This document shows positions 12,962-24,442 of a stretch of 64,000 nt of DNA, one piece after another. Position 1 is the stretch's first letter, and each line of letters opens with the position of its first letter. The stretch covers positions 496,001 to 560,000 of the forward strand of contig LLCB01000002.1 in the NCBI GenBank assembly GCA_001414345.1, written 5' to 3'. The notes beneath the pieces were generated by a model. The model made no database searches. It had not been told where the DNA came from and was given only the letters and a program-made list of their open reading frames with translations. The stretch is from Hymenoscyphus infarciens (lineage: Eukaryota; Ascomycota; Leotiomycetes; Helotiales; Helotiaceae). Position numbers and translations under genes: made by a program.

Positions 12962-13517
12962 GTCTTGTTGGAAGAAGTCAAGGGAGGTGTGAGGGGAGTT
13001 CCTTGTGTAAGTTGTTCAGCCTTGGAGCACCAGGCTGCAGATGCCGCGTTTTGGCGGGGTAAATCCAGTGCCATTCATCATTGGCTGTGATTGGTCGAAG
13101 GTGGCTCCACCTTCCAAGTGAAAAGCGGCAAGGTCCTCTAGCTGGGATCTAGGGCAGACTGAGTTTTGTACTCAAGTACCTACCTACTTCGTACATCTAA
13201 AAATTTGGGGGGATAAACCTAGAATTTACTGCCTCTTTTCTGAGCATGCGCTAGCTACAAATTTTAGGCCACTTGGGTACTTCTCGGGCGAGTTTCGAAC
13301 GAGGCAAGAGGAGACTAAATGTCTAGTTATAGGATACTTCTTCTAGAAGATGATGGATGAGGTCCGTCACCAGGTTAATAATGAATATCGGACCCAAGGC
13401 AAGTAAAATTTCCTTGCTCACTTACATTTCCTTCCATCATCTATATTCCAGAGAGTTATTCAGTCCCTGTCAATTAGGCCTACTGTCAATAGGGCTCCCT
13501 TAAACACACCTCCCCAG
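12962..13517. other. Intergenic region
   Basis: This is the promoter side of nas2. No gene, RNA or repeat is recognised. An ATG at about 13350 followed by a possible weak donor could belong to the disrupted gene at 13518, but this cannot be shown. Confidence 0.4.
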
Positions 13518-14242
13518 TTGCCCCCTTCGTACGACCCCCAAGCCCTCCCAAAGCACGAAGCAATCTCCAACCCCTCAAAGCCACAACACCCAACTACAGA
13601 AAATGGCGATGACACGACAGAGGGGGCTACCCGTGACACTCATCTCCTTCCCACTCGTACGGCAACCCACTCGGCCACTTCGACATCTGCAGGCGGTATA
13701 ACAGATATTCGCATAGGTAGCTTCGAGTTCCGTGGCTTAATGGAGATGAGTTGGCCTGTCGCCACTTTTTCTTCTTATTTTCTACATCCTTACTCTTTTT
13801 CGCGTCGATTCGTTTGATCGTTGCACTTGTCACCCTTGTCGTCGTCAATCTTGTAGAACTACTTGCACTGGTCTATCCAGCGCTGAAAGAGGCGGTCGGA
13901 AGAGGTATTTGGGCTCATATTCTTTTTCAGATTATCATTTACTGACCAATAAAAGTGGCAGGACCTGTACTATGTTATTTGCAAACTGGCGGGGATGGTT
14001 GTTGAGGTAGGACAACCTCGGGGATGTGTATGGAGGAAACACAGAAGACCTGGATGCTGAATTGAATTCTGGCTGCAGGGCTTGGGTCGGTTACTATGGC
14101 GGCGGTTTATCACCCCATAACAACCATTGCTGCGGCTGTAAGGTATTTTGAGGTTCCATTTCTTCAATTTTATTGCTCTCATAGGGCGCTAGGTCGATTT
14201 GGAATTTCTTTCATCCCGGGTATTCGGGCCATTGGCTTTTGA
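13518..14242 (+). pseudogene. Disrupted gene for a small membrane protein
   Basis: Coding character is clear but no continuous model exists. The frame starting at 13518 reads PPSYDPQALPKHEAISNPSK, a style typical of the N-terminus of fungal membrane proteins, but the first codon is TTG, not ATG. This frame runs to about 13735 (ITDIRIGSFEFRG). The downstream sequence continues in another frame with NGDELACRHFFF and a long hydrophobic segment, IRLIVALVTLVVVNLVELL. No GT-AG pair of plausible length bridges the two frames. Further exons appear after introns at about 13911-13969 and 13998-14075, including GLGSVTMAAVYHPITTIAAA and ending GIRAIGF before TGA. I infer a frameshift plus possible loss of the start, so either a recent pseudogene or a sequencing error. 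The family is not recognised. Confidence 0.5.
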
Positions 14243-14574
14243 GCTACTCTTTTACTGACTCAGGTACCACAGAGTCGAGCCTTCCTCAAGTCTTCAAAAT
14301 ATCAAATTGGTGAAAGCTTCATTCACCTTGATCAATAGGTGCCTAGGAAGCGACTCTCCATCGCGACTTCCTCTTTTCAGGATGATCTCAGACTAGCGTT
14401 TTATGATCCGTCTCCCTGGATTCCGTACACTCTCTCCTGTTCCTCTTCATCCCCATTCTCATCTTGCAAAGCATGTTTTGATACAGCCAGACTTTGCTGT
14501 GACTGCCAGCAAGACTTTCTTGGTTTCTTTGGAGGAATTTTGTATTAACATTTCTTGGTCGTTCTTCTCACATA

Positions 14575-17500
14575 ATGGATTTGCCCAGCATACCCTCTCT
14601 GGTCACCAGCCCAGGTCTCTCAACCCCAACACGACTTCGGCGGAGTTCCTCTCACATATCCCGAAAGACCAGCTGGGGAACGCCAATCCTTCCTCCCTCT
14701 GGCGAAAATACTGCGTTGGACGAGGCCAGCTTCCTCGATGTCGATTTGGACGCAAATGTGGGGGGCTCAGCTGCCAACAGTGATTGTGGTGAGATCTGGA
14801 ACACTTTGGATAATATAGCCGCTCTAGGATTGTCATTCAACGCCGAAACCATTCAATCCGAAGAAACACCAATTACTCACCGATTTTCTCTTGACGATGC
14901 GGAGCATTTTGCAAATCACTCTTTGCCATTGGATTCGGAGATACCGGGCCTTCCATTCAACAAATGGGTCAAGACCATACAACGCCGAGCAGGTCACAGA
15001 AGAAACACAGTGAGCTGCGAGACGACAGACACCGTATTGAAAAAGGACTACGTTGACTCGCCGGCTACACAAAGAAAGTTTGATCACAAGAAATCTTCTT
15101 CTGGGTCTTCATTTGGTTTCGTCACAGCAGTAAAGAGTGCCAGCATCAGCTTAGCGAGTCTCAGCATTGCTCCTCGCTCGAGGAGAACGGCAGTATCCTC
15201 TAGGCATCACAAAACCGATCGCAGCAACAATACATCCCATGCCGGCCGACTGTCGGAGGACAGTGGCTACCATGCTCGAGGTGCGGTGATTGATCAAGCT
15301 GTCACAAACCGGTTATTGCAACGTCGCCGAGTGTTGGAGGAGATTATCAGCAGTGAAGAAAGCTATCTCGCTGATGTGAAATTTTTGATGAATGTATGCG
15401 TATCCCATACTTTCCTTATCACATCCCTCGTGATCAAGCCGACTCTAACGATTATAGGTCTATGTCACTCTTTTGGCATCTATTCCCAGTCTGTCACTAA
15501 GTCTTCGAGCATCCATCAATCGAAATCTCAATGAAATAGTCGAGCTTCACGAGGAACTTCTTGGTGATCTACACAGAGTTGTTCCCCATTCCGAATACAC
15601 ACAGGTGGACTGTATTGAGTCGGCGCTCTCACCACCCGTTAGCGGTGGCCATAATAGATGGCGAAGCCTCGATGCTGTTCCGGAGAATGCTAGAGGACCA
15701 GCTTGGCTTCAGAAACTTCCAGGTATGACTTCGGAACCAAAAATTGCTGCTGAAGTTGCCAATGTATTTGCAAAAAAGGTAAATATACAATTCGATACCA
15801 ATTGAGCACGCATACTGATGGTGTTGACCAAAGATGAGCCGGTTCTTTATTTACGAAGAATACGGTGCCAAATACGAGATGATGATCAAAGATGTTGCTT
15901 CTACATACAGAACAATTCCACAATGGGAGGTTTATCAGAAAGGACTCGAAGCACTCGCTTCCTCTTTAACTTCGATTAACAATCAACAAATGGGGTCAAA
16001 GAAATCTCTCACCATTGGTGACTTGCTTGTTAAGGTTGGCCATTTCCTCAGATAAAGTCGCAGTCTTCTAACAACACCGTAGCCCATCCAGAGAGTTTGC
16101 AAGTATCCGCTTCTATTTGCCGAACTTTTGAAGCAAACGCCGGTCGTTGATTGCCCTGATTCACACGGTGTGATTGAGAATGTCTTGATTCGACTCCGGG
16201 AAGCAACAACAGAGATCAACAGAGCTACCGATGACCCACGCATGAAAGTTATCATGGAAAAATCTTGGCTCCTCCAAGATCGGCTTATTTTCCCAGACAG
16301 GGTACACCAATCTTGTATCCATGTATTGAAACAAAATACTAACATCCTCACAGCCTGACGCCCGCTCCAAAAGTGCAATTCGTTCTCTTGGAAGAGTTCA
16401 TCTCTGTGGTGTCCTCCATGTCTCTTGGCAAACGAAAGACGGGGCCGATGGACAATACTTGATCAGCTTACTCTACCGTGACTTTCTCATCCTAGCCTCG
16501 AATACGAAATTGGATCAAGTCTACACCATTCAAGCATGTATTGCCCTTCATGAACTTAGAATCGAAGAAGTTGATAATGGACGAGGTGAGTTCAATTAAC
16601 CAGGAGTCTCATCAATAAGTCCTAAAATCTGACGTGTGCTATAGGACTGCAATGCCATACAGTTCCCTTCTCATGGAAGCTGGTCTTTGAGTGCGACCAT
16701 CAATTGTACGAGATCACCATGAGCGCATGTTCTCCAAAGGAAGAGTTGGAATGGCGAAGTCGTTTGACAGATCACTCATGCAAAGATCCACTCGATGCAG
16801 GGGAGCAGGCTATACTTACATCTTTAACACTTCCTATTAAGTCAATGGGCACGGTTTTTGGAAAGCCAGGTAAGTTCATTAATCTTGTGAGCTAGTACTC
16901 TTACGAGTTTGCTGACTTTTTAAGGCACCATCGCCAGAAGATTATCAATTCATAGAGCAACGACAGTTGGTCCAATGTCAGGACTTTGCCAAGTCATAAT
17001 AAAAAACACAAATGCATTCAAGGAATCAGCCTCATCCACGAATATTAATAGATCACAATCTCTTCTCATGACAAATCGCATCCCTATCATTGCCTCTGCT
17101 CGCGCCGAACGGATAAGATTAGAAGGATTACTTGCTGATGTCTGGACTCGAGACATCCTTCCTTACCCCGGGATGAGTGGCCGAGCTCGCAGTGAACACC
17201 TTGTTCGGGCATCAGCCAGTTCGATGATGCGCAAGCTTAGTGTTGCAAGTATTACGAGTAACTTCACAAAGCGATCTGGCAGCATAGCAAGTTTACAGAA
17301 GATGACGGATGATGAAACTGACAACGACACCGCCTCCCCGCATCGCGATCCAAACTCAAGCGAAATCACAAACGTCCACGAGCCAGATGACTTGATCAGT
17401 TCACGACTCTCCATTATCCAAGATGAAAAAGAATTCAAAGAGAATCTCCGAACCGGCTCCGTTGATACTCTCCCAGGTTTACGAAGTGGATCGCATGGAA

Positions 17501-17805
17501 GTCCCGCCAGCACGTTGAGAAGGGTGGCTACATTGACAAAGAAGAGTTGGATTCAAGATGGCAAGAGGATCATTACCCCTCCACTTCGAACATCGAGCGC
17601 GAATAGCTTCGGCCAGAATAGCGCCAATCGTGTAGCACCTAGTCTCGCGAGCGTCCCAGATATGCTGGTTGAGGAGAAGGAGAATGTGGGCGTGCATGTT
17701 CTTCCTGTTCCACCGTCTTCACAGCAGAAACCTGTGAAGAAGAATCGGGGGTTTGTTAAGAGTAGTCGGATGGTTCCGGAGGGGATTCGGAGTTTTTTTC
17801 GCTAA
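14575..17805 (+). CDS. Dbl-family Rho guanine nucleotide exchange factor (DH domain)
   Basis: Seven exons (14575-15393, 15458-15778, 15834-16034, 16083-16301, 16354-16585, 16645-16869, 16925-17805) give 965 aa. Residues 1-245 are Ser-rich and probably regulatory. The DH domain spans about 250-510. It has an opening helix RRRVLEEIISSEESYLADV (CR1), FIYEEYGAKYEMMI in the middle, and the hallmark PIQRVCKYPLLFAELLK (CR3) at about 448-464. It is followed by a PH-like region (about 530-660) with VHLCGVLHVSWQ, QYLISLLYRDFLILAS and PFSWKLVFECDHQLYEI. The last 290 residues are low in complexity, with many Ser and basic residues, ending MVPEGIRSFFR. Such proteins load GTP on Rho-type GTPases at the cell cortex to control polarity and wall synthesis. 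The target GTPase cannot be told from sequence. No CNH or BAR domain is present, so this is not the Rom2 type. Confidence 0.93.
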
Positions 17806-19950
17806 GGTGAGAGGATGTTTTCGTGGGTCAAAGGGGTGAGAGGTGTGGTTGAGAGGGAAGGTGGATATAAGGGTTACTTCTTTTTTTGGAATCAGTATTT
17901 ATTCTTTGGGTATTGGGTTATAGATGGTGTATTGGTTGTTAGGAAATGAGTTAATGGGTTTATGGATTCAGGTCGGCTGGTTATGGCAAGGGGTATGCTC
18001 AAGGGAAAGAAAACGAGAGGGGTTTTTGGGATCTTTCTTTTGGAGTGGGGGGATTGATGAGTGTATTTTACTTCATGAGACCACGAGACAGAAAATTTTA
18101 TCATTTTTGGCTCGGTGTTTGTTACCCTGTGAGTTGATGAGTGAGGAGTGGTGAGTAGTGAGGAGTGGTGAGTAGTGAGTCGTAGGTGGCAGTGAAGGTC
18201 TCCCGTGCGTGGAAGTCAACTCCTCGCTGCGACATTTGAAAGTATAAAAGACGTATAGTTTTTAACCACTACTTGCTGAAGCTGATCTGCGCCGAGAGGT
18301 GTATTGAATGCTTGCTCAAGTCAACCGATTGGTCTCCCCACTTGGTGTAGACAACAAAAGCGGTAGTAAACAACTAATGTTGCCGCTAATGCTTTGGGAC
18401 AATTGCCACGGGAGAATACTCGACATTGTCCCAGTATTTCTGTCAATCGCCTTCAATAACCCGAGAAGGTGAAAACAAAGAAGTAGGTAAGCAGGTACGA
18501 CCCGAAGATGTTATTGTCTCCCGCGAGCCCCGTCCTGGTTTGGAGATGATTTCTATTTCTGAGGGCTTTGGGAAGAGCCAAAGTTTAGCGTGTTGGGAAA
18601 TCTTCAGGAGGAGATTGATAAGGAAGCGTAGAGGAGGTTAAGTGTGTTGGGAACCGGTATAGTTTATTAAATGATGTCTGGAACGTTTTTGAATTATTGC
18701 GTACTTTGTACTGATCCGAGTAGTAGTTATTTACTAGGGACATTCTGGGAGTTTTGGCATACTTGAATCAGTTGACAAGCGCTTAGGTGGTGCTTTTAAG
18801 CGAACTTAGGGTATGATAGAATTAGGATATTGCAAATCGTTGGGACCATATCCGATCTAGTCACATTACTGCACATCTCGAATTTGAAGGTGTATTTGAC
18901 CGTAATTTGCTTCGACTGTCTGAAAATATCCGACAAATGTTTGGAATTCACTTTTCGGTATCTTGATATCCTTTGCAGATAGGTGAACTGCGGCTATGGA
19001 TGTGGTGGTTCGACGTAGCTTTGCATGAGTCCAAACGGGCTGCGGATCACTCAGAGATCCTGTACTGGTGTCTTTTAGGAATAGAGTAGCTTCGCTTACG
19101 GGGCTCGGTTAGTTGATTTTATTGCCTCTCGCCTAAGCGAAAGGCATATAAAATGGATGCAGCTCTACCAAACAGAACTCCGGTGAGGGCCACCCAAAGA
19201 CCCGGGGACTAAGAAGAGCCTACGTCGAGATTAATACTATAGCGGTTAGTTGGGAAGGTTCTATAGTGCGTGACAAATATGTAAATGATGGAGAGTAAAG
19301 CTCGCCAAATCATTAGAAAAGCCTAAGTTGCGAGCAATCTCTCACACAAAGTTAACGGTGGAGAAAGGCCATGTGAACGAGTCGAGGTCTGTTGTTCTTG
19401 TCTACTTCAGTCAATTCCATGAAGTGTCTGCAATTCGAAGGCTTCTTATCGTGTCGTGCAGGGACTCTAAGTGACCTACCGAAAAGTTTAGGACAATTCG
19501 AAGTATTCTTTGCGAAGGTTCAGGAGAATTAAACGATTGAGTTGTTGAGTCTTTGAAACCTTCACGGACAATAGCTCTTAGTTATGCTAGACTTTTCTGA
19601 ACTTTAAGATAGAATGCGGCATTGAGTTGAAGTTCTGTTGTCTTCGCTTTTCTTGAGCACGTAACCATTGTTGGTATGTCGAAACTTGACTATATTTCAT
19701 AGGTTTGGGCTGATGCTGTGTTGTGGATGAATTGAGTGGCACCCCATGTAAGCTCCAACAGCATTCAGGGGGCTCTGTTGAAATCTCCACCAATCAACGT
19801 CCAGTCCTCGCTTAAGAACCAACATGTGGGTACATCCTTTTGTAAGCTGGACCACCGTGGAAGACGATTAAAGTGTAATCAGAATTACCTTGGCTAGCGA
19901 CCTCACGACCGCTAGTCTTTTCTTTGTGCACCCATCACACGACTGCAAAG
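17806..19950. other. Long intergenic region
   Basis: About 2.1 kb without a supportable gene. A short imperfect tandem of GTGAGTAGTGAGGAGTG units lies at about 18,140-18,180. All open frames are short, and none can be extended by splicing into a recognisable protein. Confidence 0.5.
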
Positions 19951-21390
19951 ATGGCGACAGACACCAGAGCCATACGTCCTCAGCTCAACGTAAGCTCCTA
20001 GGCATCCCCGTTGCTCCCGTCTCCTCCGGCGTCATTCCAATCTGCTATTCCCTCTGGTCTCAGTGACAACAAGCAGGCAAAATAGGCCTTTCGCATTGGT
20101 GTTGTTGTTGTCTTCTTAGCCTCCGGCTCCAACTTTCTGCTTATTGCACCAATTACGCAACTCAAGGAGCTAGCTATTTGTAAAAATTATTATGGCTCGA
20201 TATGGGAGACTGGGAGTGATTGCAAAATTGAACAGGTTCAAAGTGCATTGGCTTCGTTGATAGGCTCGCAGCAATTTCTAGACTGCTTACCCGGTTCGTG
20301 AAGATCTTGCACCATTTGCTCTAGGAGGATTTTGACATGTGTCAAATGACCACGATCACAGCCATTCTACTCGGTATTTTATATGGCTCCCTCGCGGATC
20401 AATATGGGCGTCGTTCTGTTTTAGCTTTGTCGTTGTTCGGGATGTTAATGGGAGCGGCATGGCTTCAGGTCGTTTGTGAGTTGCTCTTCATCTAGTGCAC
20501 ATACTCAGATACTACGCTAATTGCCATATTTTAGTACTCAGGTCAGAAGCGTTACTGGTTAAATTAACATGGCTGTCTTCAGTCTTCTACTTAATTCGAG
20601 GGGGCCAAGCTATAGGGCTCTCCGTGGTTTTGGTGGTGATCTCAGATATATCAACCGACGATCAGCGGTAAGATGCCCTGTCATTACTCTCCGGCACCCT
20701 TCCGCCTTGATATGCGACTTTCAACGGAGTTCGGAGAATCAAGAAATCAACTTTCTAATTCTTCTAAACTCCCTCAAACAATAATTGCAATTGTGCCAGA
20801 CGGTTTCAAACAACCCAAAATTAAAGTAGATGCCGGAGTGTAAAAGTGCTTCTCTTGCAAAGCACTTCGGAAAAATAAACATGTTCCTGGATTCGAGTAG
20901 CTAGTTCTATGCACTAGGGCATCAAACTTCTTCCGCCTCAACGCCGTAGCACTCCTGGGGGAAATATTCCTGTCCCCGCTTAGCTGAGTACTTATGCAGA
21001 GGAATCCATAGCAACCAACACAGTTAGGACTCGGAGGGATCTTCATTAGCGTTTTGGTAGTTCTCGCAGTTCTCCCAGAGACAGTTACTTTCCACAAACA
21101 CAGTCAGAATTATATCTCCTTATTAGACGACAACCCCCAACTCGACCACGATACAGACAAGAATTTTTAGCGCGAGACCAAGGGAGGTCGAGAGAGAGGC
21201 TCCTCATGTACTCGACGATGCGCCGATTTTAGTAAGCATACATTCCACACTATCATAACTACTCACAAGAAAACCACGACAACGAATCTAGAAGTTCCAG
21301 GTATCAACTCCACGATTAATTAGTTTCTTGAAGATCGAGTAGAGGTTATTTTCGTTCTTTTGATGGTTTTCTTTCTGATTGTTAAAACTT
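19951..21390 (+). pseudogene. Major facilitator superfamily transporter pseudogene
   Basis: The N-terminal half can be rebuilt across clean introns (exons 19951-19989, 20086-20293, 20362-20475, 20535-20667, from 20918). It reads as an MFS protein: first helix FRIGVVVVFLASGSNFLLI, the loop QLKELAICKNYYGS, helix 2-3 with the signature GSLADQYGRRSVLAL, then a helix ending SDISTDDQR. The fifth exon continues with FFRLNAVALLGEIFLSPLS and ISVLVVLAVLPETVTF, but carries three in-frame stops: TGA at 20985, TAG at 21009 and TAG at 21168. Later fragments (for example VEVIFVLLMVFFLIV) need a frame change, and the second half of the transporter is missing. TGA and TAG are what C-to-T change of CGA and CAG would produce, consistent with RIP-like mutation. 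The coding remains end close to the start of AT-rich repeat DNA. Substrate unknown. Confidence 0.85.
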
Positions 21391-21553
21391 ATTAAGGTAA
21401 GGGTGTTGTAGGCACGAGCCTATACTCAAATCGGCGGATCGTCTCGTACACCTATCTATGACATCCATGATACCCACTTTTCCACTTTTCTGCTAAAAAC
21501 CTTTTAGATCAGGTCATCGGGGCGTGAGAAGAAATAAGAAAAATAGGAAATAG

Positions 21554-21850
21554 TGAATAATGAATAATGAAGAATGAATAATGAAGAATGAATAATGAAG
21601 AATGAATAATGAAGAATGAAGAATGAAGAATGAATAATGAATAATGAATAATGAATAATGAATAATGAATAATGAATAATGAATAATGAATAATGAATAA
21701 TAAATAATGAATAATGAATAATGAATAATGAATAATGAATAATGAATAATGAATAATGAATAATGAATAATGAATAATGAATAATGAATAATGAATAATA
21801 AATAATGAATAATGAATAATAAATAATGAATAATGAATAATAAATAATAG
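21554..21850. repeat. Heptanucleotide microsatellite (AATAATG)n
   Basis: About 40 near-perfect copies of AATAATG run without interruption, with variants AAGAATG at the left end and AATAAAT toward the right. The 129-codon minus-strand frame through it is a by-product of the 7-bp period, not a gene. Confidence 0.97.
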
Positions 21851-21897
21851 AGGGAGGTAGTAGTATATAGTAGTAGGTAGTGGTACTATCCACCCCC

Positions 21898-22646
21898 CTA
21901 ATTACATTATATACGTATAGACATTTGCTATATTAAAACGAACTTACGTATATCCCTTCAGTTATCCTTACACCCTACGTGATTTAGTAGAACGCGGTTC
22001 TAACCTCATATTTCTAGCCCTAACGCGACTAAATATTTAAATCATTATCTTATTCTTTAAACCCTACTAAAGTATATAACGATTTAGAAATTCAACAATG
22101 ATTTACCTTATTTTTAAAAAGCCCTACTAAAAGAATAATCATTTCAGCGCAAGTTAGCCTACCTATAATATAGCTAAGTTTCTCCCACCTACTCCTACTA
22201 CTTCCACTACTTCCACCGCCACTTTTATACTCTTTTATCCTTCTTTTTAATCAATATGCCTCCTCTAGAATGGCGCAGGGCTAATACTACTCCTAGTACG
22301 AAAAAGTCTACTAAAAGAGCCTACTTTTAGACCTACTCAAAAGCTACTAAAAAAGTCCTTAAAAAGAAGGCCTCTCAAGTGCGCGGCGCGCAGAGCTGGT
22401 GTAAGCAGTGTAACATACCTATTTATAGTAGTAATTAGCTATATTAGAAAGAATTCTATAAGATATAAGCAGAAAGAGGCTTTGATTCAGATTTTGATAT
22501 CTTAGCACTCCTAAACTGGTTTAGTAGCATCGCAGTTCGAAGCTACCTAGATTTTAACTACCCCAAATAAGAGTAGTTTTAAAAATGGACTGCTGAACGC
22601 GTCTGCACGTGGGGTGTAAGAATAACTGAAGGGATAATATAATTAG
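21898..22646. mobile_element. Non-autonomous TIR element with TA-flanked ends, RIP-mutated
   Basis: Inverted repeats of about 31 bp face each other at 21951-21981 and 22606-22636. They begin TATCCCTTCAGTTAT on the left and read the same on the reverse strand on the right, with two C/T differences. The left copy starts with TA and the right copy ends with TA, which fits a TA target duplication. Outside these, CTAATTACATTA (21898) and its mirror at 22635-22646 extend the similarity with about 45 bp inserted in the left arm, so the true ends may be these outer ones. The element encloses one degenerate reading frame (22256-22570). TA duplication plus long TIRs suggests the Tc1/mariner-type superfamily, but the encoded protein is not a recognisable transposase. 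Confidence 0.7.
22256..22570 (+). pseudogene. RIP-inactivated ORF of 104 codons inside the TIR element
   Basis: The frame runs from an ATG (MPPLEWRRANTTPSTKK) to a final TAA with no indels, but contains four internal stops (three TAG, one TAA). Each could arise from CAG, CAA or TGG by a single transition. Recognisable stretches are KATKKVLKKKASQVRG, then QSWCKQCNIPIYSS, which has a CxxC pair as in a zinc ribbon, and LALLNWFSSIAVRSYLDF at the end. The basic middle part and the CxxC suggest a nucleic-acid-binding protein, but I know no family for it. It lies entirely within the TIR element. Confidence 0.6.
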
Positions 22647-22814
22647 AGGGGGGGGGGAAAGTAGGTAGTAGTAAGTAGGTAGATAAAGGTATATAGATAG
22701 AGAGAGGAGAAGAAAAGAAGAGAAAAGAGAAGAGAAAGAGGACAAGTGACGTAACAAGACTAGAATAAAATAGGTTTCTTACTTTAAGCCTCTAATAGCC
22801 CGCTTTTGACTCTT

Positions 22815-22852
22815 AACTCAACTCAACTCAACTCAACTCAACTCACCTTAAC
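22815..22852. repeat. (ACTCA)n pentanucleotide array
   Basis: Seven consecutive copies of AACTC/ACTCA are followed to about 22,935 by degenerate derivatives (CTTAACTTAGCTC, CTCAACTCGGC). Confidence 0.9.
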
Positions 22853-23138
22853 TTAGCTCAGCTCACCTTAACTTACCTTAGCTTAACTTAGCTCAACTCG
22901 GCTAAGCTAAACTCAACTTAACTCAACTCAATAGCGCATACCATCCATGTCAAAAGGTAACTTAACTTCAAGTTACTTACTCTGGGGGTAAATTACATCA
23001 CGCTACGCGCGTCGAATCCCTAAACCCCTAAACCATGCCGCACGCACACATATTCTCTCACACACACACTCGCCACACACATTCTCTCACACACACACTC
23101 GCCACACTTTCCCTCTATCCACTCACCACAAGTTACCT

Positions 23139-23224
23139 CACTCACACAAGCCACCTCACTCACATAAGCCATCTCACTCACATAAGCCATCTCACTCACA
23201 CAAGCCATCTCACTCACACAAGCA
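23139..23224. repeat. 18-bp minisatellite, about five copies
   Basis: The unit CTCACTCACACAAGCCAT recurs head to tail, alternating ACACAAG and ACATAAG. It is preceded by CACACAC microsatellite sequence at 23,040-23,105. No coding function. Confidence 0.9.
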
Positions 23225-23895
23225 AAAACCAAGGAAGGAAGGAAGATAGATAGATACATGTCATATATCCAATTCATTCATTCAAACATGACATAACATT
23301 AACCATCAAGCCAAGGCAAGATATAGTTATCTGGATTCTAGATAGTGCTTGCTACCCCCTCATCTATCATCCCCCACTCCCACCATCCATGCATGCATGC
23401 TCCGAATAAAGAAGAAAAATAAGAAAAAACAAGAAAAAATAAGAAAGAGAGAGAGAGAGAAGGAAAAAAAGGTATATAAAAGTTATAAAATAAAAAGATG
23501 AGTTTTTTTCTTCTCTTGCCTCCAAAACAACAACGCCATTCGCTGATGCTAAAACACCCGTAAATGTCCCAACCTACAATCCTTATCCTTGGCCATCATC
23601 ACGGCATCTGAAATGCGTCTGTTGTACTGTATTTTTTCTTCATCTTCTTCTTCTTCTTCCTCCTTTCTTCTTTGGTTCTGTTTCTGTTTTGGGTATATAT
23701 ACATTACAAGCTGTGAGAACAGCTATCAATGTCTAGGCCAGGATGTAGGTAGATAGTCCATGTCCAGACCACCAATCCATCAATGGACCACCCGGCCCCA
23801 AAATCGCCAGGAGAGAGAGAGAGGAGAGAGCAAGCGTGTAACATCGTGTCATAATCGTGTGGTAAAAGTGAAATCGAGAAGGGGGTGTAACTCGA

Positions 23896-24442
23896 TTATA
23901 CCTTTCCAGTCCTGGAGCCGCCGCGGGGAGGGAGAGACCAAGGTTTGGCAACAACAACCTATACAAATTAGTCTCTATCCCAAAAACCAGTGCAAGTAAA
24001 GGGTAACATACCTCTCCCTCACTATACGCCCAAAAATACACAATCATGCCGACCACGTAATAAATCGCCGCATTGGACCCTTGATACAACAACGCCGCCG
24101 CCAGAGAAACCATAGGCAAAGCCACCAATCGACTCTCGATACTCCTGTGAATCGCCGAACCGGCGATGAATCCCAAGGGCCATTCCCAGGCGAACATGAT
24201 GATTCCGAAGACGACGTTGATTATTTGCAATGCGGGGATGGGTTTCACGGCTCCGTCGAGGTTCTTGGTGAGGAAATCCCAGAAGATTTTGGGCCAGAAG
24301 AAGCCGTGGATACCGGCTGCTACTTGATCTGGTAATAAAAGAATTAGTATATGGAAGGAAGTATGGGTGTGAAGGGAAACGTACAAGCTGCTGCGGTGAG
24401 GATGATGAGACGAGCCCAGTGGTTCTTGATGAGTTTTCCCAT
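23896..24442 (-). CDS. Conserved small fungal membrane protein (DUF7727-type)
   Basis: Three exons (24442-24385, 24328-24012, 23958-23896) give 145 aa. It starts MGKLIKNHWARLIILTAA. Four hydrophobic segments are visible: residues about 10-30, IINVVFGIIMFAWEWPLGFI (about 60-80), LVALPMVSLAAALLYQG (about 95-112) and AAIYYVVGMIVYFWAYSEG (about 115-133). A short tail, AKPWSLPPRGGSRTGKV, ends at TAA, matching how such proteins usually end. HGFFWPKIFWDFLTKNLDG between helices 1 and 2 is strongly conserved in my recollection of fungal homologs. The function is unknown. Introns are 56 and 53 bp; the second contains GACTAAT upstream of ATAG. This is the last gene before the repeat-rich desert. Confidence 0.9.

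Noticed and set aside
21504..21893. 129-codon minus-strand frame of repeated YSLFIIH
   Set aside because: It is a by-product of the 7-bp microsatellite, which keeps one frame open; no gene signals.
23020..23277. Frame with repeated SEMA(C/Y)V units on the minus strand
   Set aside because: It follows the 18-bp minisatellite, whose length is a multiple of three; not a real protein.
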